Assembly (NCBI RefSeq): GCF_016097555.1
Contig: NC_054704.1
Location: 97,443,851-97,507,850 of the forward strand
Reading direction: 5' to 3'
DNA from: Gigantopelta aegis
Lineage: Eukaryota; Mollusca; Gastropoda; Neomphalida; Peltospiridae
DNA: 64,000 nt
The position numbers and the translations under genes were made by a program. Numbering within the stretch: position 1 is the first letter of the stretch; each line of letters begins with the position of its first letter. The notes below the pieces were generated by a model, which was not told where the DNA came from, did no database searches, and saw nothing but the letters and a program-made list of their open reading frames with translations. Positions 1-10,783 of this stretch are shown in pieces.

Positions 1-283
1 TTAAGTACTTTCATTTTGTTATGTGTTATTTTTTATAACAGTAATAAAAAAAAAAGTCTGAACAAGGTGACATTTGCGTAGACTGAATACACACGAACAA
101 ACTTATACAGTGGTATATACTTTAATTTGAAATAATTTCAGGTGTATATTCAAGACTAAACTGTTGAAATCCTTTTAGTATGACATCTTTATCTTCTGCA
201 TTTGTCATTGTCGCACTTGAGGAGGAGAGGCAACGTGCGAGGCAGGCCAACAGTCATGGAGACGCAGTCGGAATCCGAAAAAG

Positions 284-495
284 ATGATAAACAAGATTGA
301 TATGAAAGGTCAAAACGACCATATGCCAACGTCGGCAGTCTACGTTGGGCCAACAGTACGGTTTGCGTTGGGCCAACCATGGTGTGCAGATAGAATATCA
401 ACGGACAAAATGTCAGCAGTCAAAATGCCAATGGACAAAATGCCAATGGTCAATATATGGCATCTCGTTCAAAATAACGTGTGTGTGTGTGTGTG

Positions 496-566
<71 letters not shown>

Positions 567-970
567 TATTAGGATTGGGAAAATCGAGTTCCTTGCTCAT
601 TACAAAATTTGGAATAATTAGAGAATGCTTCATTTTTGGTTGTATGGCTGATTAGCCATTTTTATTTAAAAAAAAAATAATCGAGTTACTGGTATTTAAA
701 AACAAAATTCCATCACCCATGTACACGTTTAGTACTGTCAAATGTCTGTAAATAGTGTTTTGATTGGTCAAATGAAAGGTCACATAATAGTAAGTTTTCT
801 GGGTTGTTGTTTTGGGTTTTTTACAAATTATGTATAATCTGAAAGTTGACATTTTGACCTGAGTACCACTTTGATAGTTGACATTTTGACTGTTGACATT
901 TTTTCCACTCACATTTTGACCGTTGACATTTTGACCATCGATATTTAGACCGCTGACATTTTGGCCTACA
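284..970. repeat. Inverted clusters of a GTCAAAATG motif with a (GA)n tract
   Basis: Plus-strand copies of gtcaaaatgcc and gacaaaatg occur at 403-455; the reverse form gttgacattttgac recurs at 845-965. Two tgggccaac motifs lie at about 345-380. Between them is (TG)n/(GA)n at 478-564. Perhaps a degraded inverted-repeat element; no gene seen in 1-1000. Confidence 0.5.
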
Positions 971-1106
971 TCCTTATTACAAAGGGTACTTCAAATAGGC
1001 TGGGAGGCTCCCTGTTTTTTGCTACTGAATATTTTTTTTAAAAGGGATAGAAAAGTATTATATAGTAATCATGGTGGTATATTTTACCACAGCCGTAACA
1101 AATTAC

Positions 1107-1207
1107 TGGATTGGCATACCACTGTGAAACGAATAGAATGGCGTCGTTTTAGAACTAATATGAAGCATACCAGTGTGAAACGAATGGAATGGCGTCGTTT
1201 TAGAACC
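1107..1207 (+). repeat. Direct duplication of about 49 bp
   Basis: Two copies of ccagtgtgaaacgaatggaa followed by tggcgtcgttttagaac. Confidence 0.85.
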
Positions 1208-1329
1208 AACGTGAGGATGCGTCGAACTATGTCGGCTCAGCTGGAATAGAGTTTTTGCATTTTTCAACTCTGGCGACATATTGGGCATAGCTATTCACTG
1301 GTAAAGTTCTCGCTTGTTGCGTAGGGGCT

Positions 1330-1413
1330 AGCCCGAGTACTCTGACTGTAAGAGTACGTATTTAACTCCAAATGTCCATCTAGCTCTCTTACAGTCAGAG
1401 AACTCGGGCTACG
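1330..1413. repeat. Hairpin with 25-bp arms
   Basis: agcccgagtactctgactgt...gag is mirrored by ctc...acagtcagagaactcgggct with one mismatch, around a 30-base loop. The short size suggests a MITE remnant. Confidence 0.7.
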
Positions 1414-1773
1414 TAGGGGCGGATTATAGGGGGTTCCTAGTTGTACGGACCGCCCCCCCCCCCCCCGGCTAAATATAACCCAACTCCAGCACGATGTCCA
1501 CGTGTGTATCCTCACGTCGCCTTATTCATACACAACGAATGAAAAAAACAGCCTACCTACCTACCCCTAACCCACAATGTTACTGGAAACATGATTTTTC
1601 AAATTATAAACTTTTACATATCGTTTCGGAAACCTCCAGCATAATCCGCCCCTGTTGCGTGATCATTCTAGGATTGATCCCGTAGGTGGGCTCATTGGAC
1701 TATCCCTTGTTTCAGCCAGTGTTCAATATCTGAACTAACAAAGGTCGTGGTGTCTACTGGCCTGTCTAAAGCT

Positions 1774-1964
1774 GTATCCTAACTGGACGCGAGCGATTAT
1801 TTTAGAAATCATTGATTTCAATTACCGCATCCTAATCGCAGCGTACGACGCGACGGATAAATCTGTCGCGTCGCTCGCGTCCAGTTAGGATACGGCGATT
1901 GAAATCAATGATTTCTAAAATAATCGCTCGCATCGCTCGCGTCGGTCGGGGCCGGTTATGATAC
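1774..1964. mobile_element. GC-rich hairpin element (MITE-like)
   Basis: Inverted arms share gtatc[c/a]taac near the ends, then cgcgagcgattattttagaa and atcattgatttcaa. The middle contains an extra inverted gtatcctaactggacgcg copy and a gcgacggataaatctgtcgc hairpin. CpG-rich in an AT-rich setting. Confidence 0.7.
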
Positions 1965-2161
1965 ACCTTTGCTGTTAATCATTAAAGAGTAGGCCATGGT
2001 GTGGCGGCAGCCGGTTTCCTCTCTCATTTTATCGATTTCCGACGTCATATTATAACCGTAAATAAAAATGTTTTGAGTGTTAACGTTCGGTTTTCATTTT
2101 TTTTTTTTCATTTTTCTTCTTATCTTCAGGCAGAATTTAACTTGGTGAAAGAGCATCAACT

Positions 2162-2430
2162 TTGATGGATTTGGGTTTGTTTGGTTTGGTTTGGTTTGGT
2201 TTTGTTTTGTTTTTGTTTTTGTTTTTGTTTTTGTTTTTGTTTGTTTGTTTGTTTGTTTGTTTGTTTTGTTTTGTTGTTTGTGGGGGTTTTTGTAGGTTGG
2301 TTTTTTTTGTTGTTGGTTCGGTTGTTGTTGAGGTTTGGTTTGTTTGATGGGTTTTTTTTTGTTTTGGGGGGGGGGTCTTTTTTTGTTGGGTTTTTTTTCG
2401 GGGGTGGGTGGGGATTTCATCCCACTCATT

Positions 2431-2506
<76 letters not shown>
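2162..2506 (+). repeat. (TTTTG)n-rich tract followed by (TC)n
   Basis: T/G low-complexity sequence (2162-2410), then an almost pure TC microsatellite (2431-2506). Open frames here are low-complexity artefacts. Confidence 0.95.
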
Positions 2507-2508
<2 letters not shown>

Positions 2509-2512
2509 CACC

Positions 2513-2750
2513 GTCCTCGGTGGCGTCGTGGTTGAGCCATCGGACATACGGCTGGTAGGTACGTGATTCGCATCTCCCACCCAAAGCGAGTTTTAACGAC
2601 TCAATGGGTAAGTGTAAGACCACTACACACTCTTTTCACTCACTAACCACTAACAATTAACAACTAACCCACTGTCCTGGACAGACAGCCCAGATAGCTG
2701 AGGTGTGTTCCCAGGATATAAGCACGAAAATAAGTTGAAGTGAAATGAAA
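2513..2750 (+). mobile_element. SINE-C copy with tRNA-like head
   Basis: The head ctcggtggcgtcgtggttga...ggtacgtgattcgcatctcc resembles A and B boxes. The body has gcgagttttaacgactcaat, and the tail is aaataagttgaagtgaaatg. A related copy lies at 35878-36090. Confidence 0.7.
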
Positions 2751-2771
2751 CGTCACTCTCTTCCTCACAGA

Positions 2772-3366
2772 TATGGACCGAGTCGGATGCCTATGGTAAT
2801 GTTAGACATTTGCGGGTGTTGGGATACAACCGAACTGCTACCGAGTCGGATGCCTATGGTAAAGTCAGACATTTGCGGGTGTTGGGGGATACAACCGAAC
2901 TGCTACCGAGTCGGATGCCTATGGTAATGTCAGACATTTTCGGGTGTTGGGGGATACAACCAATCTGCTACCGAGTCGGATGCCTATGGTAATGTCAGAC
3001 ATTTGCCGGTGTTGGGGGATATAACCAATCTGCTACCGAGTCGGATGCCTATGGTAATGTCAGACATTTGCCGGTGTTGGGGGATACAACCGATCTTCTA
3101 CCGAGTCGGATGCCTATGGTAATGTCAGACATTTGCGGGTGTTGGGGGATACAACCGAACTGCTACCGAGTCGGATGCCTATGGTAATGTCAGACATTTG
3201 CGGGTGTTGGGGGATACAACCGAACTGCTACCGAGTCGGATGCCTATGGTAATGTCAGACATTTGCGGGTGTTGGGGGATACAACCGAACTGCTACCGAG
3301 TCGGATGCCTATGGTAATGTCAGACATTTGCGGGTGTTGGGGGATACAACCAATCTGCTACCGAGG
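2772..3366 (+). repeat. 65-bp minisatellite, about nine copies
   Basis: Units containing ccgagtcggatgcctatggt and cagacatttgcgggtgttgg. The first copy is shorter; later copies vary at ccgaac/ccaatc/ccgatc. Confidence 0.95.
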
Positions 3367-4073
3367 TCAGGATTTCTTCTAAAAGTGTAATAAATAAGAC
3401 ACTCATCATGAGTATTACACGTGTCGATAACATGCAAATAAAGAACAATGAGTGGAAATTCTCTGGGATGTATAACTGCTGGAGCCACGAACCGGCCCTA
3501 TTAGATAACAGCATCACCCGGTACTCGTTGTGTAACCGGTCGTTCTGTGGCTCTGGTGTAACCCTCTTACTTGCCAATCCCTAATTAGTTGGAGTAATAC
3601 CGAAAACGAGCTATTATGTTACAGCGCGTTAGGTAACATCACCTAGACTGACCTCACTGTGTATTGCTATATTCGCAATACCAACATGAAGTCGGAAGTC
3701 AGCAGCTTTTCGAGTATTGTATACTAAATGATGGATGAATGAATTAACAAAATCAGTGACTGGACAGACGAATAAACGACGAATGATTGAATTAATGTAC
3801 GAATGATTGAACGAACGAACGAACAAACGAACGAACGAACGAATTAACTAATGATGAAAAAAGAATGAACAAAAGAATGAACAAAATTAGTGACTAGACA
3901 GGCAAATAAAAGACGAATGATTTAATTAATGTACGAATGAATGAATGAATTAATGGATGAAAGAATGCACAAAATCAGTGACTGAACAGACGAATAAACG
4001 ACGAATCATTGAATTAATTAATACTTGATTGTAACTTTTGCAACTCTCCCATAAAACATAAAACAATAAAGCA
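3367..4073. repeat. Unique DNA, then an AATG/GAAC-rich degenerate tandem region
   Basis: 3367-3720 shows nothing recognisable. 3720-4020 has (GAAC)n, (AATG)n and about three diverged copies of a segment with aatcagtgactg and gacgaataaacgacgaat. Confidence 0.7.
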
Positions 4074-4730
4074 GACTTCGATAATTACAGGTCAATGACA
4101 GCAGTTCACCTTCCATTGTTTCTGCTGTATTGATGGTCACGCAGAGTTCGATAATTACAGGTCAGTGACAGCAGTTCACCTTCCACTGTTTCTGCTGTAT
4201 TGATGGCCACTCAGACTTCGATAATTACAGGTCAGTGACAGCAGTTCACCTTCCACTGTTTCTGCTGTATAGATGACCACGCAGACTTCGATAATTACAG
4301 GTCAGTGACAGCAGTTCACCTTCCACTGTTTCTGCTGTATTGATGGCCACGCAGACTTCGATAATTACAGGTCAGTGACAGCAGTTCACCTTCCACTGTT
4401 TCTGCTGTATTGATGAACACGCAGACTTCGATAATTACAGGTCAGTGACAGCAGTTAACCTTCCATTGTTTCTGCTGTATTGATGGCCACGCAGACTTCG
4501 ATAATTACAGGTCAATGACAGCAATTCACCTTCCATTGTTTCTGCTGTATTGATGGCCACGCAGACTTCGATAATTACAGGTCAATCACAGCAGTTCACC
4601 TTCCATTGTTTCTGCTGTATTGATGGCCACAGGTCAATGACAGCAGTTCACCTTCCATTGTTTCTGCTGTATTGATGATCACGCAGACTTCGATAATTAC
4701 AGGGCAATAACAGCAGTTCATCTTCCGTTG
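4074..4730 (+). repeat. 70-bp minisatellite, about nine to ten copies
   Basis: Units containing gacttcgataattacaggtc and caccttccactgtttctgct. One late copy (about 4620-4680) lacks the gcagacttcg part. Confidence 0.95.
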
Positions 4731-5055
4731 TTAGAAATAAAGGGTTAACAACAGAATGGGAATGGGATCTTATTTAGTGCCCATATCCAAATGAGGTTCA
4801 GGCGTGGTCATCCCGGATCTGATCTCTGACATCGCCAGGGGGCAGTTCCGGGACGGGAGGGGAAAAACAACAGAAAGTAATCCTGTTCATGCCTTGATCT
4901 TTATATAGAGATTCTAATCGACACTGGCTTCCATATATATCAAGCAATATTCTTCTGTCATTTTGGCATACGAGAAATTGCTTTATCATGCCGGTTTATA
5001 TGTATATTCATATGTATTTCAAAACATTTTCGGGCCAACCATTTGAATGATATGA

Positions 5056-5441
5056 AAGAAAGAAATGTTTTATTTAACGACGCACTCAACACATTTTATT
5101 TACGGTTATATGGCGTCAGACATACGGTTAAGGACCACACAGATTTTGAGAGGAAACCCGCTGTCGCCACTACTTGGGCTACTCTTTCCGATTAGCAGCA
5201 AGGGATCTTTTATTTGCGCTTCCCACAGGCAGGATAACACAAACCATGGCCTTTGTTGAACCAGTTATGGATCACTGGTCGGTGCAAGTGGTTTACACCT
5301 ACCCATTGAGCCTTGCGGAGCACTCACTCAGGGTTCGGAGTCGGTATCTGGATTAAAAAACCCATGCCTCGACTGGGATCCGAACCCAGTACCTACCAGC
5401 CTGTAGACCGATGGCCTAACCACTACGCCACCGAGGCCGGT
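5056..5441 (-). mobile_element. SINE-B copy with a ggcctcggtggcgtag head
   Basis: On the minus strand: tRNA-like head with A box (tggcgtagtgg) and B box (gggttcggatccc), the shared central domain (cctgcctgtgggaag...aaaagatccctt), and the B tail (gtaaataaaatgtgttgagt) ending in tttctttc. It pairs a different head with the same tail used elsewhere. Confidence 0.85.
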
Positions 5442-5771
5442 TTGAATGATATGATGCATCAGTAACAAAAATTAAAATTAAATGGGAAGCAATACCTTGT
5501 GCAATACCTTGTGCAATACCTTTTGCTTAAAACGTTTGAAGACTACACCTGTACTCTTAACAGAGTTGGCGGTGATTGGTGATGATATATTTTTAAGAAG
5601 GTAATGCGTTTCGTGTTTCATAAATATGTTCATTATTAAAGGAACTGATCATAGTTCTGAGGTACGTGCTTACCTTTTCTGTTACTAGGTTATAATAAAC
5701 AATTGCCGAAAATACTTCACATATATTTCGGGTCAATACCCTGAACTCTTGTGTGCTAGAATATCATTATC

Positions 5772-5775
<4 letters not shown>

Positions 5776-5833
<58 letters not shown>

Positions 5834-5862
5834 TGTATGTATGTATGTATGTATGTATGTAT
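5776..5862 (+). repeat. (AT)n(ATGT)n microsatellite
   Basis: (TA)n to about 5805 followed by tandem GTAT units. 5442-5775 before it shows no feature beyond a short ttgtgcaatacc triplication. Confidence 0.95.
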
Positions 5863-6006
5863 GAATAACCTTAATAACAAAAATACAGTTTACAAAATAG
5901 TCGAAAATCATTGTTTTAAAATATCAATTATTAAGTTCCAGATGCCAGGAAAACACGTTTGAGCCTTTCAGATATTTAAAATTTTATTGGGGAGCATTCC
6001 CCTAGA

Positions 6007-6240
6007 GCCAGTGCACCACGACTGGCATATCAAAGGCCGTGGCATGTACTACCATGTCTGTTGGATGGTGCATATAGAAGATCCCTTGCTGCTAATCGAA
6101 AACTTAAAGAGTAGCCCATGAAGTGGCGATAGCGGGTTTCCTCTCTCCATATCTGTGTGGTCCTTAACCATATGTCTGATGCCATATAACCGTAAATAAA
6201 ATGTGATGAGTGCGTCGTTGAATAAAACGTTTCTTTCTTT
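6007..6240 (+). mobile_element. 5'-truncated SINE-B with 12-bp target duplication
   Basis: It starts inside the body (ccagtgcaccacgactgg) and ends gaataaaacgtttctttctt. It is flanked by CATTCCCCTAGA at 5995-6006 and 6241-6252, showing retrotransposition. A minus-strand tRNA-head fragment follows at 6296-6398, then poly-C. Confidence 0.85.
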
Positions 6241-6439
6241 CATTCCCCTAGACCCTTGTCTTCGCACACTCAGGCAACTTCATCCCAAAAGGCCCGTCAT
6301 GGTGCACTGGCTGGAACAAGAAATCCCGACGGAGATCGATCCCAAACCGACCGCGCATCAAGCGAGCGCTTTACCACTGGGCTATGTCCAACATCCCCCC
6401 CCCCCCCCCCCCCCCCGATGTCCAAAGAAGCGTATTTTC

Positions 6440-6888
6440 TCTTTGTAATATATATATAGGGCAATATCGAATTATACATTTGTATAACATTCTAAGTTAA
6501 CTAGCCTATGCCTCTGGAGTAGTCCATTATAATTGTTAATAATGATAATATATTGTATATATACCAAGTAGACTTAAGTCTGTTGGCCGAGTGTAAACTA
6601 ATTTTATATTAATAATTTATAAACAACATATCGATAATTTTTGTTCATAAATGTATTATTTTATGTACACAAAATATATAAATAAATCGTAATACAGACT
6701 TATTACAGTGTTTAATTCACCACTATGTTCCACTATATTTAACAATAAATCTCAACAATAAATAATAGCATTTACATTAGGGCCGTACTTGGGTTAAAAT
6801 GTATCCCATGGTCCATTCATTGAATCGATGAGGTAGCTTGCACGACTCAATAACACAGAGCTATATAAGCGGCTCCTGGTAGAGTCGC
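6440..6888. other. AT-rich stretch, nothing recognised
   Basis: AT-rich unique sequence between SINE remnants and the 57-bp array. I see no coding frame or repeat. Confidence 0.5.
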
Positions 6889-7505
6889 TAAAGCTGGATT
6901 GGTCAAAGGATAGAGTCTAGACTAATATGGATCATTGTGGATCACCCAAGCCGAATTGGTCAAAGGGTAGAAGCTAGACTATTATGGATCACTGTGGGTC
7001 ACCCAAGCTGGATTGGTCAAAGGGTAGAGGCTAGACTAATATGGATCACTGTGGGTCACCCAAGCTGGATTGGTCAAAGGGTAGAGGCTAGATTAATATG
7101 GATCACTGAGGGTCACCCAAGCTGGATTGTTCAAAGGGTAGAATCTAGACTAATATGGATCACTGCGGGTCATCCAAGCAGGATTGGTCAAAGGGTAGAG
7201 CTTAGACTAATATGGATCACTGCGGGTCGCCCAAGCTGGATTGGTCAAAGGGTGGAATCTAGACTAATATGGATCACTGTGGGTCACCCAAGCTGGATTG
7301 GTCAAAGGGTAGAGCTTAGACTAATATGGATCACTGCGGGTCGCCCAAGCTGGATTGGTCAAAGGGTATAGGCTAGACTAATATGGATCACTGCGGGTCA
7401 CCCAAGCTGGATTGGTCAAAGGGTGGAATCTAGACTAATATGGATCACTGTGGGTCACCCAAGCTGGATTGGTCAAAGGGTAGAGGCTAGACTAATATGG
7501 GTCAC
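6889..7505 (+). repeat. 57-bp minisatellite, about 11 copies
   Basis: Units of 57 bp around gctggattggtcaaagggta and ctagactaatatggatcact. The first copies are more divergent. It stays open for 144 codons because 57 is a multiple of three. A (GAA)n purine tract follows at 7589-7650. Confidence 0.9.
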
Positions 7506-7800
7506 TGCCGAAGACGGATGAGCTGGGCCAAACTACTTGCAGGGAGGCGTCTAATCGCAGCTCAATGCACATTCGCTCATGAGCGTTCGAAAAAGAAGAA
7601 GAAGAAGAAAGCAGAGGAATAAGAAAGAAAGAAAGAAAAGAAGAAGAAGATACAAACAACTAAGAGTGTAAATAAAGAATCAGAGCCCAGTAATATAGTA
7701 TTTTTTCTAGCTGGACGATAAAGTCAGGTCTTTCAGTTAAAATGGGCACTAGTTTTGTTTCCTGGGAAAGCATGAGCCTTTTGTCCTACGCTAGGACATA

Positions 7801-7806
7801 TTTATT
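7801..7806 (-). promoter_or_regulatory. Polyadenylation signal of the NFIL3-like gene
   Basis: AATAAA on the minus strand 33 bases after the TGA stop. A short hairpin (gtcctacgctaggac, 7785-7799) follows. This would give a very short 3' UTR; more distal signals may also be used. Confidence 0.5.
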
Positions 7807-7839
7807 TTACTTTGTAATAATATTTCAAAATGATTTTGT

Positions 7840-8907
7840 TCACTGCCTAGAGAACGCTGAATGAAAACCTCTCTTGTGTCTGTATTTGTGCGGCACGCTC
7901 TGTATTCCTTGCTTGTTGCCCAACGAATTACCCACAGGAACGTCATTGGCACAATCGTTTCGTAAAGAGAACACGTCTACGATGATCGGGGTGGTCGTAT
8001 GTTCATGATCGAAATTGTGTGCTTGCTGGTTGCTATTGGCAACAAGACTGTCTGCAGTCTCACACGACTCGTTGTAGAAACCAGCTACAGAGGCACCTGT
8101 GAGATCACCTGTGTTGGAAAATGTCGCTCCGTACGGAATACAAGACACTCCATTTGATAGGTCATTTGAAATGCGTTCATGACCACGTGACTGAATTTTT
8201 ACAGACGATGTTTCTGCCCTTGTGACGTCCCTTACAGCATTCCCGAAAGACGGTTTTGGCCGAGTGTTCCACGGTGAAGTCGACAATTCGCCATTAGACG
8301 CGTCCGACGCGTTCAAACACGGAGACACAGTTTCGTATTTTGTGCCTATACATTCGCTATTGAGTGATTCGGGTAACTCCGGAGCATCCATCTGTTTCGT
8401 TGCGAAGTGGCGATTCAGCGACGCCAGTTCGTACTTGAGCTCGATATTCTCCTTTTGCAGCGTCCTCAGTTTGTCGACCACATCCTGTTCATTGGTCCTC
8501 CTCTTCACCCTCGACCGTCGGGCCGAATCGTTGTTCTTCGTCCGCTTTGACCAGTACGCCGAATCCTTCCTGTCGCTTGGCACAAACTCTCGGTCGGCCC
8601 TTGGAACCAAAAAGTTCAGCCCGTTGAAACTTATTCTTTCATTGTCTTGTGTAGACGATATCTCAGTCCCATTTTGTGACAATGAAGAATGCGAACGTGT
8701 CTCTTTTGGAAACATTTTGAAATCGTTAGTGTTTTGATCTCGGTAATTGTTGTCCGTCCTGGATAACTTTGTCCATTCTTTTCCAGTGTAAGAACTTGAT
8801 TCTGGGTAAGAAAAGCTGCATGGTTCACTTTTAATCCTTGCCGTTTCATTCTGTATCTTGTTGAGAGAATTGCAGTAGATATCGGGAGTCTGATTTCGAG
8901 TCAACAT
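7840..8907 (-). CDS. NFIL3-like: NFIL3/E4BP4-like bZIP transcription factor
   Basis: Predicted 355-residue nuclear DNA-binding protein. Residues about 113-175 form a bZIP domain: an extended basic region (KDSAYWSKR, then KNNDSARRSRVKRR) followed by a leucine zipper (DKLRTLQKENIELKYELASL). The KD..YW..R lead-in and KNN..A.RSR..RR pattern are typical of the NFIL3 and PAR-bZIP group; the zipper resembles NFIL3 more than HLF/TEF/DBP. Family members bind D-box-like sites, NFIL3 usually as a repressor. The rest is Ser/Asn-rich with no recognised domain. The reading frame extends upstream to 8967, but a good 3' splice site (tactttcag, exon from 8921) lies between, so I chose the first ATG in the exon (8907). 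Vertebrate NFIL3 likewise has its coding region in one exon after a non-coding first exon, which I could not locate here. The family is well supported; the exact paralogue is not. Confidence 0.85.
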   Translation of the reverse strand: MLTRNQTPDIYCNSLNKIQNETARIKSEPCSFSYPESSSYTGKEWTKLSRTDNNYRDQNTNDFKMFPKETRSHSSLSQNGTEISSTQDNERISFNGLNFLVPRADREFVPSDRKDSAYWSKRTKNNDSARRSRVKRRTNEQDVVDKLRTLQKENIELKYELASLNRHFATKQMDAPELPESLNSECIGTKYETVSPCLNASDASNGELSTSPWNTRPKPSFGNAVRDVTRAETSSVKIQSRGHERISNDLSNGVSCIPYGATFSNTGDLTGASVAGFYNESCETADSLVANSNQQAHNFDHEHTTTPIIVDVFSLRNDCANDVPVGNSLGNKQGIQSVPHKYRHKRGFHSAFSRQ

Positions 8908-8921
8908 CTCACACAGTATTC
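8908..8921 (-). other. 5' UTR end and 3' splice site of the NFIL3-like gene
   Basis: On the minus strand a pyrimidine-rich stretch ends in tactttcag, placing the exon start at 8921. Fourteen bases then lead to the ATG at 8907, which has G at -3. The unseen upstream exon should lie at higher coordinates. Confidence 0.6.
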
Positions 8922-9157
8922 CTGAAAGTAATAAACAATCAGTAACTATACAATTTATGGGTTCCAAGGAACCTCCTTTAGAACGAAAACGTACGTTTTG
9001 TTCTACTCTCTATATAAAAACAATTAAATCTGGTTTCTAAACACACACATACACGCACACACTGTGCCCTCTCCCCTCCAGATGTCGTTTTTACGGTCCT
9101 GATTTGTTTCTTATATATGTGTGAGCAAAAGAAAAACCTATAAGAAAATATATATTG

Positions 9158-9325
9158 CACTGACGTAGGAAGCAAGGGGGGCATGTGTCCCCCAAACACT
9201 TTTCAGATATTTTGCTTTATATTTGCTTTATATTAGTGTAAAAGTGTGTAAATATAAAAGAGTGACGCCCCCCCCCCCCCCCCCCCACACACACACACCT
9301 TTTGGCACCTTCCTACGCTACTGTA
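9158..9325. repeat. Short element with inverted cgtaggaag ends and poly-C
   Basis: ctgacgtaggaagc at the left and cttcctacgctactg at the right are inverted partners. The interior has a poly-C tract and (CA)n. It lies upstream of the NFIL3-like exon, in its probable first intron or promoter region. Confidence 0.5.
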
Positions 9326-9448
9326 TTGAGAATGACAACCAGAACTGGTTACTAGTATGTCCACACTTTTCGAACATTTCAAGTTTGTTTTTCTTTAACA
9401 TCACCTCTAGAAAGCATTGATTTATTAATCATCGGTTTTAATAAAATT

Positions 9449-9771
9449 AAAGTTTGTTTTGTTTAACGAAATCACTAGAACAGATTGATTTATTAATCAT
9501 AAGCTATTGGATTGGATGTCAAACATTTGGTAATTCAGACACGTAGTCATCAGAGGAAACCCGCTACATTTTTTTCTAATGCAGCAAGGGGTCTTTTTAT
9601 ATGCACTTTCCCACAGACAGGAAAGCTCACACCACGGCCTTTGACCAGTTGTGGTGCATTAGTTGAAACGAGAGAAAAAACATTCAGATGAATGAATCCA
9701 CCGAAGTCGTTCGATCCTGCTACGCAAGCACCTCAAGCGAGCACTCAACCGACTGAGCTAACTCCCGTCCC
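9449..9771 (-). mobile_element. SINE-A copy with a gttagctcagtcggttgag head
   Basis: Minus-strand tRNA-like head with a tagctcagtcgg A box and a ggatcgaac B box, the shared central domain, then the A tail (ggatgtcaaac... gttaaacaaaacaaac). Confidence 0.85.
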
Positions 9772-9974
9772 CATAATTTGAATAAATACATAAAACTGCT
9801 TTCTTTTTCACATTTATAACAGGATTTTCCTAAATGATAAAAATTGTTATTGCTGTTGGGGGTTTGTTTTGTTTGAGTTGTTTGTTTGTTTGTGTTGGGG
9901 TTTGTTTTTTTTTTTTTTTTTTTTGGGGGGGGTTCGGTTTGGGCACAACTAGAACGATCACTTACAATTCATTT

Positions 9975-10275
9975 TATAGATGGAAGCTGGTACCAGTAGG
10001 CGAACCCAGTTCCTACCAGTCTAACTTGTAAGTATGCCACTGAGGCCGATCAGGCCAGGTCAAGTCATAGCGTGCACATTCAGAATAAGCTGTTGTAGCA
10101 CACGCCTGCCATGGGCGCAGGTGTCGACTTTCGCCGGCTCCTCCGTCCAGGACAGGAACGACTGAGGCCGGTCAGGTCAGGTCATAGGGTTTTACTTGTA
10201 CATTCAGAGCAAGCTGGTGTAGCGCACGCCTGTCATGGGCACATGTGCCGGCTTTGGCCGGCTCCTCTGTCCAGG
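9975..10275. repeat. tRNA-like fragment and two tandem copies of a ~115-bp repeat
   Basis: 9975-10050 matches the ggcctcagtggc-type head on the minus strand. 10037-10150 and 10163-10275 are two copies containing tgaggccggtcaggtcaggt, gcacacgcctg and ccggctcctctgtccagga. The GC content is higher than the surroundings. 10380-10783 shows nothing recognisable. Confidence 0.65.
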
Positions 10276-10783
10276 AAAGGGGTTGGGGTGGGTGACGTGT
10301 GAGAGGGGACAGCCCGCACTGGCAGGTGCAAGAGAGCACCAATAGCCCGACCGGGGTCGGTAGCGGGCGGGGGCTGACGCTGATGCGAATTGAGTTATTT
10401 TATACATTGTGATTTGTTTATTGGATTTTACAACGTACAGAACAAGGTAAATCGCAGTGGTATATTGGGTATCAACAGGGGAATCTGTTTAATATTCATG
10501 TGAATCCATTAATGATATTAGGTTAAAAGACTATTAAATGATTATTCAATAACAGTTGATCTCTATCCAGCTGAATGAATGTGTGTGAATAATATAAAAT
10601 AATACAAAGCAGAAAAGGAACCGTTTAACAATTACGTAACTTGAAAGGTTCCTTAAGAAAACGTTACAGCGGTATATTGATCAGAGCTGCGTAATTTGTT
10701 TTAAACCGAACAGAATTTTATTACACTCGGACCGTTCTGCAACGGCGCAAGCGGAACATACGTAGTTTGATATTGACAAGATG

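Noticed and set aside
2094..2580. Arg-Glu-rich and Lys-rich open frames
   Set aside because: Translations of the (TC)n and TTTTG low-complexity tracts.
5340..5441. A tRNA gene suggested by A-box and B-box sequences
   Set aside because: It is the head of a SINE: no intact cloverleaf end or terminator, and the SINE body follows. The same applies to the other tRNA-like heads.
6937..7371. 144-codon open frame
   Set aside because: By-product of the 57-bp minisatellite.
8222..8737. 171-codon plus-strand open frame
   Set aside because: Antisense shadow of the bZIP coding exon.
8908..8967. Upstream ATG at 8967 as the start of the bZIP protein
   Set aside because: A good 3' splice site at 8922-8930 separates it from the exon, and the extra residues have no family similarity.
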